From: Parvularcula sp. BBD 1991-13
GTDB taxonomy: Bacteria > Pseudomonadota > Alphaproteobacteria > Caulobacterales > Parvularculaceae
Direction of reading: 5' to 3'
DNA length: 64,000 nucleotides
NCBI GenBank assembly: GCA_001657385.1
Contig: LYSZ01000001.1
Coordinates: forward strand, 248,001-312,000
Shown: piece after piece, positions 1-9,534 of the stretch
How positions within the stretch are numbered: the first letter of the stretch is position 1
How the letters are laid out: each line of letters opens with the position of its first letter
Notes under the pieces: model-generated
What the model was told of the DNA's origin: nothing
Databases searched by the model: none
The model's input: only the letters and a program-made list of their open reading frames with translations
Program-made: the position numbers and the translations under genes

Positions 1-79
1 CGCCCGCAAGGCGACCAAGGCCGGGCGCAAGGTTCTGGCCGCCCGCCGCGCCAAGGGCCGCAAGCGGCTCTCGGCCTGA
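1..79 (+). CDS. rpmH: 50S ribosomal protein L34, C-terminal fragment
   Basis: Only the last 25 codons and the TGA stop (77-79) lie in the window. The peptide is almost entirely Ala, Lys, Arg and Gly, with the ARKATKAGRKVLAARR pattern typical of the L34 C-terminus. L34 is a small protein of the large ribosomal subunit that contacts 23S rRNA. Finding it directly before rnpA is the standard bacterial rpmH-rnpA order, which supports the call although the N-terminus is not visible. Confidence 0.9.
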   Translation, partial: ARKATKAGRKVLAARRAKGRKRLSA

Positions 80-101
80 GACCGGCCCGGACGGGCGCCG
101 G

Positions 102-602
102 ATGGCCGATCTTTCAGGCCCGCGCCCGTGCAATACGCGCTTGGAGAATTCACGCCTGTCCAAAACGGGATCGCCTGACGCCGCGACGCGCGGCGCGCCC
201 AACGCCCGGCGCGGCAAACCTGGCGCGGCCGGCAAGTGCGCGGTCGGAACCGGCGTCGGCAAGCTTGGCGTTATCAAGAAAAGACGGGATTTCCTGGCGC
301 TTCGCAGCGCCGCCAAGGCCCATTCGCCGGGTTTTCTGATGGCGGCGCGGCGCAATCCGGACAACGCGCCGGATGAAGCGCGCCTCGGTCTGACGGTGAC
401 GAAGAAACTGGGCGGCGCGGTTTCGCGCAATCGCATCCGCCGCCGCCTGCGCGCCGCGGCGCGGGAGGTCTTCCCCGCTTTCGCCGCGCCGGGCGTGGAT
501 TACGTTCTCATCGCGCGGCCGCCGGCGCTCCGCCGCGATTACCGGTCGCTGCTTGACGATATGGAGCGGGCCCTTTTAAGGCTCGGCCCAGCCCTTAAGT
601 AG
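102..602 (+). CDS. rnpA: ribonuclease P protein component
   Basis: Protein subunit of RNase P, which helps the catalytic RNA remove 5' leaders from tRNA precursors. The family core starts near residue 55 (VIKKRRDFLALRSA) and contains the signature SRNRIRRRLR helix near residue 107 that binds the RNA subunit. The core is about 110 residues, the usual size. The frame from ATG 102 adds about 55 low-complexity Gly/Ala/Arg residues. The only other in-frame start I found closer to the core is a TTG at 141, so either this protein has an N-terminal extension, as occurs in some bacteria, or translation starts at a rare codon. It follows rpmH by 22 bases. Confidence 0.9.
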   Translation: MADLSGPRPCNTRLENSRLSKTGSPDAATRGAPNARRGKPGAAGKCAVGTGVGKLGVIKKRRDFLALRSAAKAHSPGFLMAARRNPDNAPDEARLGLTVTKKLGGAVSRNRIRRRLRAAAREVFPAFAAPGVDYVLIARPPALRRDYRSLLDDMERALLRLGPALK

Positions 603-754
603 GGAAAACCAGAGAGATAGAGGACCGAAAATAGACCGCCGGGGGAATCCGTGGTATCGCCCGACAACGCTGCAAACGGGCGCTGCGAACTGGTGCTGCG
701 AACGGGCTCGACGGGCTCTCGCGGATCGCCTTTAGCCAATGCTGAGACGCTTTC

Positions 755-2563
755 ATGGACCGTAACTTCATTCTCGCGATCACCCTTTCCCTGGGCGTCA
801 TCCTGTTGTGGGAACTGCTCGTCGCCGGCCCCCAGCGCGAAGAGCTTCAGGCCGCGCGCGAGGCGGCCGCCGAGACCGCCCAGGAGGCGGCCGATCTCAA
901 CCCCGACATTGAAGGGTTGCAGGGACTGGAGCCGGAGCCGCAGGCGATCGCGGTGGAAGACGCGCTGGAGCGCGCCAGCGGCCGCGTGCCCATCCGCACG
1001 CCGAGCCTCGAAGGATCGATCAGCCTCCAGGGCGGGCGCATCGACGATCTTAAACTGACGCAGTATCGCCAGACCCTTGCCGACGACAGCCCGGTCATTC
1101 GCCTGTTGTCGCCGCGCGAGACCGAACACGGCCACTATGCGCAACTCGGCTGGATTTATGACGGGAATGCGTTCGAAAACGCCGAATGGGCCGCCCCCGC
1201 CGGCGCCGTCCTGACCCCCGATACGCCGGTGACGCTGACGCGCCGGTCAAACGGTCTCGTCTTTGAAAAGACGATCTCCGTCGACGAGCGCTACATGTTC
1301 ACCATGGAGCAGACCGTGCGCAACGACAGCGGGGCGGTGCGGCGTCTCACGCCTTACGCCCTCGTCGTGCAACGCAACATTCCCGAGGAATTTCAGAACT
1401 TCATGATCCTTCATGAAGGCCCCCTCGGCGTCATCGGCGGCGCGCTCTACGAGCGCAAGTACAACAACATCCGCAAGAATCCGGAAAAGCGCGTCGAGGA
1501 AAGCGGCGCCGGCGGCTGGGTCGGCATCACCAACAAGTATTGGCTGGCCGCCGCGGTGCCGCCGCAGGAAGAGGAGATGCGCGCGTCCCTCGCCAATGTC
1601 GGCACCGAGAGCGCGCCGATCTTCCGCGCCAGCTATTCCCTGCCGACGCGCGAGCTTCAGCCCGGCGAGGAAATCAGCCTTTCCTCCCATGTCTATGGCG
1701 GCCCGAAGGACGTCGACACGCTCCAGTCCTATGAAGCCTCGCCGGAAAAGGGCGGGCTCGGCGTTTACGATTTTGACAAGGCCGTCGACTGGGGGCACCT
1801 GTTCGTCCTGACCCGGCCGATTTTTTACACCCTGAATTTTTTCGGCGACCTGACCGGCAATTTCGGCATCGCCATTCTCATCCTCACGCTGATCATCAAG
1901 GCGATCCTCTTTCCCCTGGCCAACAAGGGGTACGAGTCCATGTCCAAGATGAAGAAGCTGCAACCGGAAATCGAAAAGCTGCGCACGCGCTACGCCGACG
2001 ACCGGATGAAGCAGCAGCAGGAGATGATGGCGCTCTACAAGAAAGAGAAGATGAACCCGCTTGCGGGCTGCCTGCCGATCCTGTTGCAGATGCCGATCTT
2101 CTACGCGCTCTACAAGACCCTGTTCGTGACCATCGAGCTGCGTCACCAGCCGTTTCTTTACATCGAGGACCTGGCCGCGCGCGACCCGACCAGCGTTTTC
2201 AACCTTTTCGGCCTGTTGCCCTACGATCCGACGGCCCTGCCGCTTATCGGCGCCGTGCTCGGCATCGGCGTTCTGCCGCTGCTGATGGGCATTGGCATGT
2301 GGTTCCAGATGAAGCTCAACCCGCCTCCGCCGGACCCGGTGCAGGCGCAGATCTTCTCCCTCATGCCCATCGTGTTCGTCTTCATTTTCGCGCCCTTCGC
2401 GGCGGGCCTGGTGCTCTATTGGTTCTGGAACACGGTGCTGTCGATCCTGCAGCAGTGGATCATCATGAAGCGCAACGGCGTCAGCGTCGACTGGGGCGAG
2501 CGTTTCGGCTTCATCGCCAGGCTGTTCAAGCGGGACAAGACTTCCACGACTCCCGGCGAATAG
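755..2563 (+). CDS. yidC: membrane protein insertase YidC
   Basis: Inner-membrane insertase that integrates and folds membrane proteins alone or with SecYEG. At 602 residues it has the Gram-negative layout: an N-terminal membrane segment (residues 4-22), a linker and large periplasmic beta domain (about 60-335), then the conserved five-helix insertase core from about residue 350. The core shows NFGIAILILTLIIKAILFPL, where a Lys takes the place of the groove Arg of E. coli YidC, followed by the cytoplasmic KMKKLQPEIEKLR hairpin. It sits 152 bases after rnpA; the yidD gene often found between them is absent. yihA follows after three bases, so the two are probably cotranscribed. Confidence 0.96.
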   Translation: MDRNFILAITLSLGVILLWELLVAGPQREELQAAREAAAETAQEAADLNPDIEGLQGLEPEPQAIAVEDALERASGRVPIRTPSLEGSISLQGGRIDDLKLTQYRQTLADDSPVIRLLSPRETEHGHYAQLGWIYDGNAFENAEWAAPAGAVLTPDTPVTLTRRSNGLVFEKTISVDERYMFTMEQTVRNDSGAVRRLTPYALVVQRNIPEEFQNFMILHEGPLGVIGGALYERKYNNIRKNPEKRVEESGAGGWVGITNKYWLAAAVPPQEEEMRASLANVGTESAPIFRASYSLPTRELQPGEEISLSSHVYGGPKDVDTLQSYEASPEKGGLGVYDFDKAVDWGHLFVLTRPIFYTLNFFGDLTGNFGIAILILTLIIKAILFPLANKGYESMSKMKKLQPEIEKLRTRYADDRMKQQQEMMALYKKEKMNPLAGCLPILLQMPIFYALYKTLFVTIELRHQPFLYIEDLAARDPTSVFNLFGLLPYDPTALPLIGAVLGIGVLPLLMGIGMWFQMKLNPPPPDPVQAQIFSLMPIVFVFIFAPFAAGLVLYWFWNTVLSILQQWIIMKRNGVSVDWGERFGFIARLFKRDKTSTTPGE

Positions 2564-2566
2564 GGC

Positions 2567-3217
2567 GTGGACGAAGCAAACGACTTTTCTCCCGAGGAGA
2601 TCGAGGCGGGTCGGCGGCTGTTCGCGGCGCCGGCCGCGTTCATGCTGGGCGTTGTGAAACTGGACGGGCTGCCGGACGAAGGCCCGCCCGAGATCGCCTT
2701 CGCCGGCCGCTCGAATGTCGGCAAATCGAGCCTCTTGAACGCGCTGACCGGTCAGAAGGGCCTTGCGCGCGCTTCCAACACGCCGGGTCGCACGCGCGAG
2801 ATCAACTATTTCGACCTGGAGGGCGCGCTGCGCCTTGTGGATCTGCCGGGCTACGGCTATGCGCGCGTCTCGCGCAAGGACGTGGAAGCCTGGACGCGGC
2901 TGACGCGCGATTTCCTCCGTGGGCGGTCGGTCCTGCGACGGGTCTGCCTGCTGATCGACTCCCGCCACGGGCTGAAGGCGACCGACGCGGAGGTGATGGA
3001 TCTTCTCGACGAGGCGGCGGTGAATTACCAGATCGTCCTGACCAAGACGGACAAGATCAAGCCGACGGCCCTCGCCGTCACGATCGACAGGACCGCCGCG
3101 GCGATTGCGCGCCGACCCGCCGCGCATCCGGTGATCCGTCCGACCTCGTCGGACAAAGGCGAGGGGCTGGCGGCGTTGCGGGCGGAACTGGCGGCGCTGG
3201 CGGGGGCGCAGCCGTGA
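2567..3217 (+). CDS. yihA: ribosome biogenesis GTP-binding protein YihA/YsxC
   Basis: TrmE-Era-EngA-like GTPase needed for large-subunit ribosome assembly. GTPase motifs are clear: G1 GRSNVGKSS (about 47-55), the switch I region [13 protein letters not shown]3 DLPGYG (about 92-97) and G4 TKTD (about 160). The length, 216 residues, is typical. The start is GTG at 2567, three bases after the yidC stop, so it is likely translationally coupled to yidC. In many alphaproteobacteria argB follows; here a recombinase gene follows instead. Confidence 0.94.
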   Translation: MDEANDFSPEEIEAGRRLFAAPAAFMLGVVKLDGLPDEGPPEIAFAGRSNVGKSSLLNALTGQKGLARASNTPGRTREINYFDLEGALRLVDLPGYGYARVSRKDVEAWTRLTRDFLRGRSVLRRVCLLIDSRHGLKATDAEVMDLLDEAAVNYQIVLTKTDKIKPTALAVTIDRTAAAIARRPAAHPVIRPTSSDKGEGLAALRAELAALAGAQP

Positions 3218-3228
3218 CCGCCGGGCAG

Positions 3229-3249
3229 GGGTTAAGCCTTTTTTAACCC
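3229..3249 (+). terminator. inverted repeat after yihA
   Basis: GGGTTAA (3229-3235) and TTAACCC (3243-3249) form a 7-bp stem around a short loop. It lies in the 55-base gap between yihA and the XerC gene. No clear T-run follows, so it could be a weak terminator or simply a hairpin. Confidence 0.3.
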
Positions 3250-3272
3250 TTGCGGGGGCGAGGTGAGCGTCG

Positions 3273-4232
3273 ATGGAACCATCTACTGACAATATCGGCG
3301 TGCGCGCCGGCTCCCTCGCCGAATGGCGCGCGCGTTTCGAGCAAAGCCTGAAGGCGGAAAGGCGCGCCAGCGCCTACACACTGCGCAATTACGGCGCGGC
3401 GCTGGAGCGGTTCGAGCGCTTCCTGGCGGCCTATCGCGGCGAGGCCGCAAGCCTGGACGCGCTTTCGCGGCTGGAGATGCGCGACTTCCGCGCCTTCCTC
3501 GCCGAGCGCCGGCGCGAGGGGCTGGCGCCCCCGAGCCTGAAACTGGAGCTTTCCGCGCTGAAGAGTTTTTTCCGCTTCCTGCGCAAGCGGGCGGGCGTCG
3601 AAAACGACGCCATCGATGCGATGCGCGGACCACGGATGAAAGAACGCCTGCCGCGCCCCGTTTCGGCGGCGGACGCGGCCGCCCTGATCGAGCGCGCGGC
3701 GACGACGAGCCCTTCGCCGCGCGCCGCCGAGTGGGAAAAGGCGCGCGACGCCGCGCTGTTCACCCTTTTGTACGGCGCGGGGCTCAGGATTTCCGAGGCC
3801 CTGTCCCTGCGTTGGCGGGACGCGCCCCTCGGCGAGACGCTGCGCATCACGGGCAAGGGGGGCAAGACCCGCGCCGTGCCGCTGATCGCGGCGGCGCGCG
3901 AGGCCGTCGACGCTTATGTCCGGGCCTGCCCTCATCTCGCGGGCGCGGCGGCGGACGGGCCGCTGTTTTACTCTTTGCGCGGAAAGCCCCTGTCGCCCGC
4001 GCTGGCGCAGCGGACCATGCGCCGCCTGCGCGGCGCCCTCGGCCTTCCCGACAGCGCGACGCCCCACGCGCTCAGGCACGCTTTCGCGACGCATCTCCTC
4101 GCGGCAGGGGGCGACCTTCGCGCCGTGCAGGAACTGTTGGGACACGCATCGCTCGCCGCGACGCAGCGCTACACCAAGGTCGACGCGGACGGATTGCTGA
4201 AGGTGTTCGACAGGGCGCACCCGCGCGCATAA
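3273..4232 (+). CDS. xerC: tyrosine recombinase XerC-type
   Basis: Site-specific tyrosine recombinase. The N-terminal SAM-like core-binding domain spans about residues 14-105 and the catalytic domain about 125-310. The full catalytic set is visible: Arg172 in GAGLRISE, Lys195 in the GKGGKTR hairpin, His265 and Arg268 in HALRH, His291 in LLGHAS and the nucleophile Tyr300 in TQRYTK. Length (319) and motifs fit XerC, which with XerD resolves chromosome dimers at dif. It stands alone after yihA. No mobile-element genes or att-like repeats were seen around it, so a housekeeping role is more likely than a phage integrase. Confidence 0.9.
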   Translation: MEPSTDNIGVRAGSLAEWRARFEQSLKAERRASAYTLRNYGAALERFERFLAAYRGEAASLDALSRLEMRDFRAFLAERRREGLAPPSLKLELSALKSFFRFLRKRAGVENDAIDAMRGPRMKERLPRPVSAADAAALIERAATTSPSPRAAEWEKARDAALFTLLYGAGLRISEALSLRWRDAPLGETLRITGKGGKTRAVPLIAAAREAVDAYVRACPHLAGAAADGPLFYSLRGKPLSPALAQRTMRRLRGALGLPDSATPHALRHAFATHLLAAGGDLRAVQELLGHASLAATQRYTKVDADGLLKVFDRAHPRA

Positions 4233-4280
4233 TCTGTACGCGGATGCTTTTAGCGCATCAGGCGGCCTGAGAGATCCGGC

Positions 4281-4754
4281 CTATACGAACTGGATTTTCG
4301 CGATCTCGTAAGAGCGCGCGCCGCCGGGGGCGGCGACTTCAACCACGTCGCCCTCGGCCTTTCCGATCACCGCGCGGGCGATGGGCGAGGAAACGGATAT
4401 CTTGCGTTCCTTCACGTCGGCCTCGAAGTCGCCGACGATCTGCCAGACTTTTTCCTCTTCGGTGTCTTCGTCGATCAGGGTGACGGTGGCGCCGAACTTG
4501 ACCGTGTCGCCGTCAAGCTTGGCGACGTCGATCACCTGCGCGCGGGAAAACTTGTCTTCCAGTTCGAGAATCTGGCTCTCGATCCAGCCCTGCTTTTCCT
4601 TGGCTGCGTGATACTCGGCGTTTTCCGAAAGGTCGCCATGGGCGCGCGCTTCCGCAATTGCCTGGATCACGGCCGGGCGCTCTTCGGTCTTCAACCGTTT
4701 CAGGTCGCTTTCGAGCTTTGCGTAGCCGGCGACTGTGATCGGGAACTTTTCCAT
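4281..4754 (-). CDS. greA: transcription elongation factor GreA
   Basis: Binds the RNA polymerase secondary channel and triggers cleavage of backtracked RNA. At 157 residues it has the full GreA form: an N-terminal coiled coil (about 1-75) whose tip carries the acidic [13 protein letters not shown] stretch that acts in the active site, then a C-terminal FKBP-like domain with the conserved [10 protein letters not shown] segment near residue 122. The start is the ATG at 4754. It lies downstream of carB on the same strand, separated by a 277-base AT-richer gap that probably holds its own promoter. Confidence 0.96.
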   Translation of the reverse strand: MEKFPITVAGYAKLESDLKRLKTEERPAVIQAIAEARAHGDLSENAEYHAAKEKQGWIESQILELEDKFSRAQVIDVAKLDGDTVKFGATVTLIDEDTEEEKVWQIVGDFEADVKERKISVSSPIARAVIGKAEGDVVEVAAPGGARSYEIAKIQFV

Positions 4755-4931
4755 CTGTTCCGTCCTTTCCTAACCCGTGCTTTCCCGCGCAAGCGGGGCC
4801 TGTTTTTCGAGAAATGAAGCGAAAAAAAGAGCGCGGCCGGGCGATTGCGCCGCGGCCGTCGCGTCAGGCAAAGGGCAACATAGTCCCGCGGCGGCGAAAA
4901 CTCAAGATCGATTTTCTCACAACAGGATTTC

Positions 4932-4959
4932 TATTGACCTTAAAAGAATTAATTATCAA
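4932..4959 (-). promoter_or_regulatory. possible sigma-70 promoter for greA
   Basis: On the minus strand TTGATA (4954-4959) and TCAATA (4932-4937) are 16 bases apart in an unusually AT-rich patch of the carB-greA gap. The direction suits greA, leaving a leader of roughly 170 bases. The match to the consensus is partial and no start site can be shown from sequence alone. Confidence 0.3.
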
Positions 4960-5031
4960 CAGGTTATGTGGGAAACCGCAGGTAAGGCCGCAGCCTCGCG
5001 GGGCGAGCTGACAAGCCCGTTTTTCGGAGGT

Positions 5032-8000
5032 TTATCCCGCGCGCTGGAAATAGGACTGGAGCGGGGCGACCTCAAGGTCGCCGGCGCGCATCGCCTCGAT
5101 GGCGCGCACCGCCGCGCGCGCGCCCGCCGCCGTGGTGATGCATGGGATTTTCTGCGCCAGCGCGGTGGTGCGGATCGAGCGGGAGTCCTTGACCGACTGC
5201 GCGCCCTCGGTGGTGTTGAAAACCATCTGCACCTCGCCGTTCTTCAGTGCGTCGACAATGTGCGGGCGGCCTTCCAGCACCTTGTTGACCCGCGCGACGT
5301 CGAGCCCCTCGCCCTGGAAAAAGTCCGCCGTGCCGCCGGTGGCGATGATCGAAAAGCCCATGGCCAGGAGCTTGCGGGCGGCGTTCAGCATCTGCGGCTT
5401 GTCGGCGTCCTTCAGGGAGATGAACACGCGGCCCGCCATGGGGATCTGCGCGCCGGCGGCGATGAGGCTTTTCGCGCGCGCCTTGTCGAAAGTCTCGTCC
5501 ACGCCCATGACCTCGCCGGTCGAGCGCATTTCCGGGCCGAGCACCGTGTCGACGCCGGGGAAGCGCGCGAAGGGAAAGACCACTTCCTTTACAGCCGTAT
5601 GCGGAAGGACCGGCGCGGCGAGGTCGAGATCGGCGATCCTGCGCCCCGCCATCACTTTCGCGGCGATGCGCGCGATCGGCAGGCCGATCGATTTCGCGAC
5701 GAACGGCGCGGTGCGCGAGGCGCGGGGGTTCACCTCCAGGATATAGACGTCGCCATCCTTGATGGCGTACTGAACGTTCATCAGGCCGACGACGCCAAGC
5801 TCCAGCGCCAGCTTTTCGGTCTGCACTTTCAGCTCCTCGACGATCCTGTCGTCGAGGGTGTAGGGCGGGATCGAACAGGCGCTGTCGCCGGAATGAACGC
5901 CGGCTTCCTCGATATGCTCCATCACGCCGGCGATGAATACGCGCTCGCCGTCGCAGATGGCGTCCACATCCACTTCCAGGGCGTTTTGCAGATACTGGTC
6001 GAGGAGAAGCGGCTCGTCCTCGGTGATGTCGATCTGCGCGGTGATCAGATAGGTTTTCAGCGCCGCTTCGTCGCGCACGATTTCCATGGCGCGCCCGCCG
6101 AGCACATAGGAAGGGCGCGTGACCAGCGGATAGCCGACCCGTTCGGCGATGGCGACGGCGGCGTCGGCCGATCCGGCCACGGCGTTTTTCGGCTGGCGCA
6201 GGCCGAGCTTCGCCACGAGCTGCTGGAAGCGCTCGCGGTCCTCAGCGAGGTCGATCGCGTCATAGGGCGTGCCGAGAATGGGAACGCCCTCGGCCTCCAG
6301 AACGCTCGCCAGCTTCAGCGGCGTCTGGCCGCCATACTGGACGATGACGCCGAGCAACTCGCCGGCTTCCTGTTCCTTGCGGACGATTTCCAGGACGTCC
6401 TCGGCGGTCAGCGGTTCGAAATAGAGCCGGTCGGAGGTGTCGTAATCTGTCGAGACGGTCTCCGGGTTGCAGTTCACCATCACCGACTGGACGCCGATAT
6501 CGGCGAGGGCGAAGGCTGCATGACAGCAGCAATAGTCGAACTCGATGCCCTGTCCGATGCGGTTTGGTCCGCCGCCGAGGATGATGACCTTGCGCGCGTC
6601 CGTCGGCTTCGCCTCGCAGTCCGGCGCATCGCCGAAAGGCGGTTCGTAGGCGGAGTACATATAGGGCGTTCTGGCGGCGAATTCGGCCGCGCAGGTGTCG
6701 ATGCGCTTGAAGACGGGCGCGACCCCGCGCGCGCGCCGGAATGCGCGCACCTGCGCTTCGTCGCCGCCGCACAATTGCGCGAGGCGGATATCGGAAAAGC
6801 CCATGGATTTGAGCGCGCGCAGGGCGCACGGATCGTCCGGCAGGCCGTCCGTCTCGACCGCCTTTTCCGCCGTCACGATGGTCGACAGCTGCTCGACGAA
6901 CCACGGGTCGTACTGGGTGATGGCGCGCACCTGTTCGATGGGGAGCCCCGAGCGCAGGGCCTGCGCCGCAACGCGCAGGCGGTCCGGCGTCGGCGCTGCG
7001 AGCGCTGCGCGGAAGGCGTTGGCGTCGTCCCCGGCGCCGAGGCCCGGCACCTCGATCGGGTCGAGGCCGGCAAGGCCGGTCTCAAGCGAGCGCAGCGCCT
7101 TTTGCAGGGATTCCGGGAAGCTGCGCCCGATGGCCATCGCTTCGCCCACGGATTTCATGGCGGTGGAAAGGTTCGGCTCCGCGCCGGGGAATTTCTCGAA
7201 GGCGAAGCGCGGGATTTTCGTCACCACGTAATCGATGGTCGGCTCGAAGGAGGCGGGCGTCGCCCCGGTAATGTCGTTGTCGAGTTCGTCCAGCGTGTAG
7301 CCGACCGCGAGTTTCGCCGCCACGCGGGCGATGGGAAAGCCGGTCGCCTTGGAAGCCAGCGCCGAAGACCGCGATACGCGCGGGTTCATCTCGATCACCA
7401 CCAGCCGGCCGGTTTCGGGATCGACCGCGAACTGAACGTTCGAGCCGCCGGTCTCCACCCCGATCTCGCGCATCACCGCGAGCGAGGCGTTGCGCATGAT
7501 CTGGTATTCCTTGTCCGTCAGCGTCAGCGCCGGCGCGACGGTGATCGAATCCCCCGTGTGCACGCCCATCGGGTCGACGTTTTCGATCGAACAGATGATG
7601 ATGCAGTTGTCCGCCCTGTCGCGGACGACTTCCATCTCGTATTCCTTCCAGCCGAGCAGGCTCTCGTCGATCAGCACCTGGCCGACGGGGCTGGCGTCGA
7701 TTCCGGAACGCACGATCTGCTCGAATTCCTCGCGGTTGTAGGCGACGCCGCCGCCCGTGCCGCCCAGGGTGAAGGCGGGGCGGATAATGGCGGGCAGGCC
7801 GATCTCGTCGAGCAGCTTCATCGCGTCGGCGACGCCGGCGGCGCGGTCGTATCCGACGGTCTTGCCGTCGTCGTCCTTGACCGCCGGAGAGGCGGCGATC
7901 GCCGCGCGCGGGTTTTCAAGGCCGATCCGGTCCATGGCGGCGCGGAACTTCTCCCGGTCCTCGGCCTTTTCGATCACGTCCGCGCGCGCGCCGATCATCT

Positions 8001-8340
8001 CCACGCCGTACCTGTCCAGCACGCCGGCGTGGAACAAATCGAGGGCGCAGTTGAGCGCCGTCTGGCCGCCCATGGTCGGCAGGAGCGCGTCCGGCTTTTC
8101 CCGGGCGATGACCTTTTCCACGAATTGCGGCGTGATCGGCTCGATATAGGTGGCGTCGGCGAGGTCGGGATCGGTCATGATCGTCGCCGGGTTCGAGTTC
8201 ACCAGGATGACGCGATAGCCTTCCTCCTTCAGCGCCTTGACCGCCTGCACGCCGGAATAGTCGAACTCGCAGGCCTGGCCGATCACGATAGGGCCGGCGC
8301 CGATAATCAGGATGGAGGAAATGTCGGTGCGTTTGGGCAT
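5032..8340 (-). CDS. carB: carbamoyl-phosphate synthase large subunit
   Basis: Synthetase subunit that makes carbamoyl phosphate from bicarbonate, ammonia delivered by CarA, and two ATP, feeding pyrimidine and arginine synthesis. The start chosen is ATG 8340 ([21 protein letters not shown]), giving 1102 residues, the normal size; an upstream ATG at 8406 would add a non-conserved stretch. The protein is an internal duplication of two ATP-grasp halves, each beginning with a Rossmann-like [18 protein letters not shown] or [16 protein letters not shown] motif. A C-terminal MGS-like allosteric domain occupies roughly the last 150 residues. The partner carA lies about 6 kb away with unrelated genes between them. 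Confidence 0.96.
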   Translation of the reverse strand: MPKRTDISSILIIGAGPIVIGQACEFDYSGVQAVKALKEEGYRVILVNSNPATIMTDPDLADATYIEPITPQFVEKVIAREKPDALLPTMGGQTALNCALDLFHAGVLDRYGVEMIGARADVIEKAEDREKFRAAMDRIGLENPRAAIAASPAVKDDDGKTVGYDRAAGVADAMKLLDEIGLPAIIRPAFTLGGTGGGVAYNREEFEQIVRSGIDASPVGQVLIDESLLGWKEYEMEVVRDRADNCIIICSIENVDPMGVHTGDSITVAPALTLTDKEYQIMRNASLAVMREIGVETGGSNVQFAVDPETGRLVVIEMNPRVSRSSALASKATGFPIARVAAKLAVGYTLDELDNDITGATPASFEPTIDYVVTKIPRFAFEKFPGAEPNLSTAMKSVGEAMAIGRSFPESLQKALRSLETGLAGLDPIEVPGLGAGDDANAFRAALAAPTPDRLRVAAQALRSGLPIEQVRAITQYDPWFVEQLSTIVTAEKAVETDGLPDDPCALRALKSMGFSDIRLAQLCGGDEAQVRAFRRARGVAPVFKRIDTCAAEFAARTPYMYSAYEPPFGDAPDCEAKPTDARKVIILGGGPNRIGQGIEFDYCCCHAAFALADIGVQSVMVNCNPETVSTDYDTSDRLYFEPLTAEDVLEIVRKEQEAGELLGVIVQYGGQTPLKLASVLEAEGVPILGTPYDAIDLAEDRERFQQLVAKLGLRQPKNAVAGSADAAVAIAERVGYPLVTRPSYVLGGRAMEIVRDEAALKTYLITAQIDITEDEPLLLDQYLQNALEVDVDAICDGERVFIAGVMEHIEEAGVHSGDSACSIPPYTLDDRIVEELKVQTEKLALELGVVGLMNVQYAIKDGDVYILEVNPRASRTAPFVAKSIGLPIARIAAKVMAGRRIADLDLAAPVLPHTAVKEVVFPFARFPGVDTVLGPEMRSTGEVMGVDETFDKARAKSLIAAGAQIPMAGRVFISLKDADKPQMLNAARKLLAMGFSIIATGGTADFFQGEGLDVARVNKVLEGRPHIVDALKNGEVQMVFNTTEGAQSVKDSRSIRTTALAQKIPCITTAAGARAAVRAIEAMRAGDLEVAPLQSYFQRAG

Positions 8341-8672
8341 GGCTACTCGCGCGCGAAGACCCGCGGCGCAAGACGAGCCTCGCATGCGCGGCGGTCGGTG
8401 AATCAATTGTCGGTTAAAGCGGTGTCTTAGGCGATGCCGGTCCGGAGGGAAAGGGCGCGCGCCGGGTTTTTTTGCGCCTTCGGCGGGCGGCGCAGCGCTT
8501 CCCGGCGCCCGCGAGCGGCCTCTCCGGCGTCAATGCCGGCGTCGGCGATCCGTTAGGAGGGCGTTAATAAATACAACCAATGGTTGTTTTTTATCCTCGC
8601 CCGTTCACGCCGGGCGACCGCCGTCGTCAGTTTCTTTACCCCATCGCGTTTTCACGCCGCAGGAGCCCCGCC
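8341..8672. other. intergenic region between carB and the protease gene
   Basis: About 330 bases without a supportable gene. It must hold the divergent promoters for carB (minus) and the protease gene (plus). The only distinct structure seen is the AT-rich palindrome at 8573-8587. The reading frame of the protease gene is open back to an ATG at 8580, but that extension lies over the palindrome and lacks a ribosome binding site. Confidence 0.6.
8573..8587. promoter_or_regulatory. palindrome, possible operator
   Basis: ACAACCA (8573-8579) and TGGTTGT (8581-8587) form a perfect 7-bp inverted repeat with one central base. It is followed by a T-rich stretch in otherwise GC-rich DNA, 85 bases upstream of the chosen protease start. 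The symmetry suggests a dimeric repressor site, but no regulator is identified. Confidence 0.4.
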
Positions 8673-9359
8673 ATGCCGCTTACGAAAGCCCCCGTCGCCT
8701 ATCCTTTCACCTCCGCCGCCGTCATCGAGATTTTCTCCGACGGCGGCTCCGGGCCGAAATATGTCGGCTCGGTCTTCCTGATCAAGACGGCCAAGCACAA
8801 TCGCCAGGACATTGTTCTCGGCGCCGGGCACAACCTTTCCCATCTCAGCGACAAGGACGCCGAGGTCCATGTGACGATCTACGGCAACCGCGACGTCAAT
8901 TCGATCGCCGTCAAGGGGGACGGCGGCTATCGCTACGCCGTGGCCGGCACGGCCATGCCCAAGGACTTCGGCGTCGCGGTGCTCGCTGAAGCCCTTTCCG
9001 ACGCGTTCTCGCCGATCCCGCTGCGCTCGCCGCCGGATGCGACGACCATCGCGGCGACGCCCGCCGGGGGCGTCGCTGACAAGGTTTCGGCGGGCGACCG
9101 GTCAATTTATCAGGACACGACCGATTTCAAGGTTCACGGGGACGTTCTGTACTGCGCCCCCGACATCACCGCGCCCGGCATGAGCGGCGGCCCGGTGATC
9201 GACAAGACCACCGACCCTGCAAGCGGCGTCGGCGTCATTCACGGGACCGGCACGGTGTCGATCGACGGCGGCGACCCGAAGCCCGCCGACCTCGCCGTCG
9301 CCATGACCGCGGACGCCATCAAGGCGATCGACGCCCTGATCGACGTCGCCCTGGGCTAG
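8673..9359 (+). CDS. trypsin-like serine protease, S1/V8-like fold
   Basis: The 228-residue product carries a complete chymotrypsin-type triad in order: His53 in GAGHN, Asp98 in KDFGVAVL, and Ser171 in APGMSGGPV followed by GVIHG, as in V8/glutamyl-endopeptidase-like enzymes. The start at ATG 8673 is chosen because AGGAG (8661-8665) sits seven bases upstream. No signal peptide or membrane segment is visible from this start, which is unusual for the family, so it may act in the cytoplasm or use another export route. It stands alone, divergent from carB, behind a palindromic site. Substrate unknown. Confidence 0.75.
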   Translation: MPLTKAPVAYPFTSAAVIEIFSDGGSGPKYVGSVFLIKTAKHNRQDIVLGAGHNLSHLSDKDAEVHVTIYGNRDVNSIAVKGDGGYRYAVAGTAMPKDFGVAVLAEALSDAFSPIPLRSPPDATTIAATPAGGVADKVSAGDRSIYQDTTDFKVHGDVLYCAPDITAPGMSGGPVIDKTTDPASGVGVIHGTGTVSIDGGDPKPADLAVAMTADAIKAIDALIDVALG

Positions 9360-9534
9360 CGGGCCGGCGCCCAGGTTTTGGCGCGCCCCTCCCGATCGCG
9401 ATACCGCGATCAGAACTTCAGGTTGTCGCCGCGCCGTCGGCGCGGCCCCGCACCCGTCCCATCCCGGCGCGCGGTGTGATAGACTTGCGCCCTCAATCGG
9501 GGCCGCTCGGCCCATATCGCAGGAAACGGAGGGC

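Noticed and set aside
603-754. yidD between rnpA and yidC
   Set aside because: The gap is only 152 bases and has no frame with the Cys-rich YidD pattern.
3273-4232. Phage or integrative element integrase
   Set aside because: No tRNA, direct repeat or phage gene flanks it, and size and motifs fit XerC.
4777-8430. Very long open frame antisense to carB
   Set aside because: It mirrors the coding strand in GC-rich DNA with strong codon bias. carB is unmistakable on the other strand, and the antisense product is Arg/Asp/Gly/His-rich with no domain.
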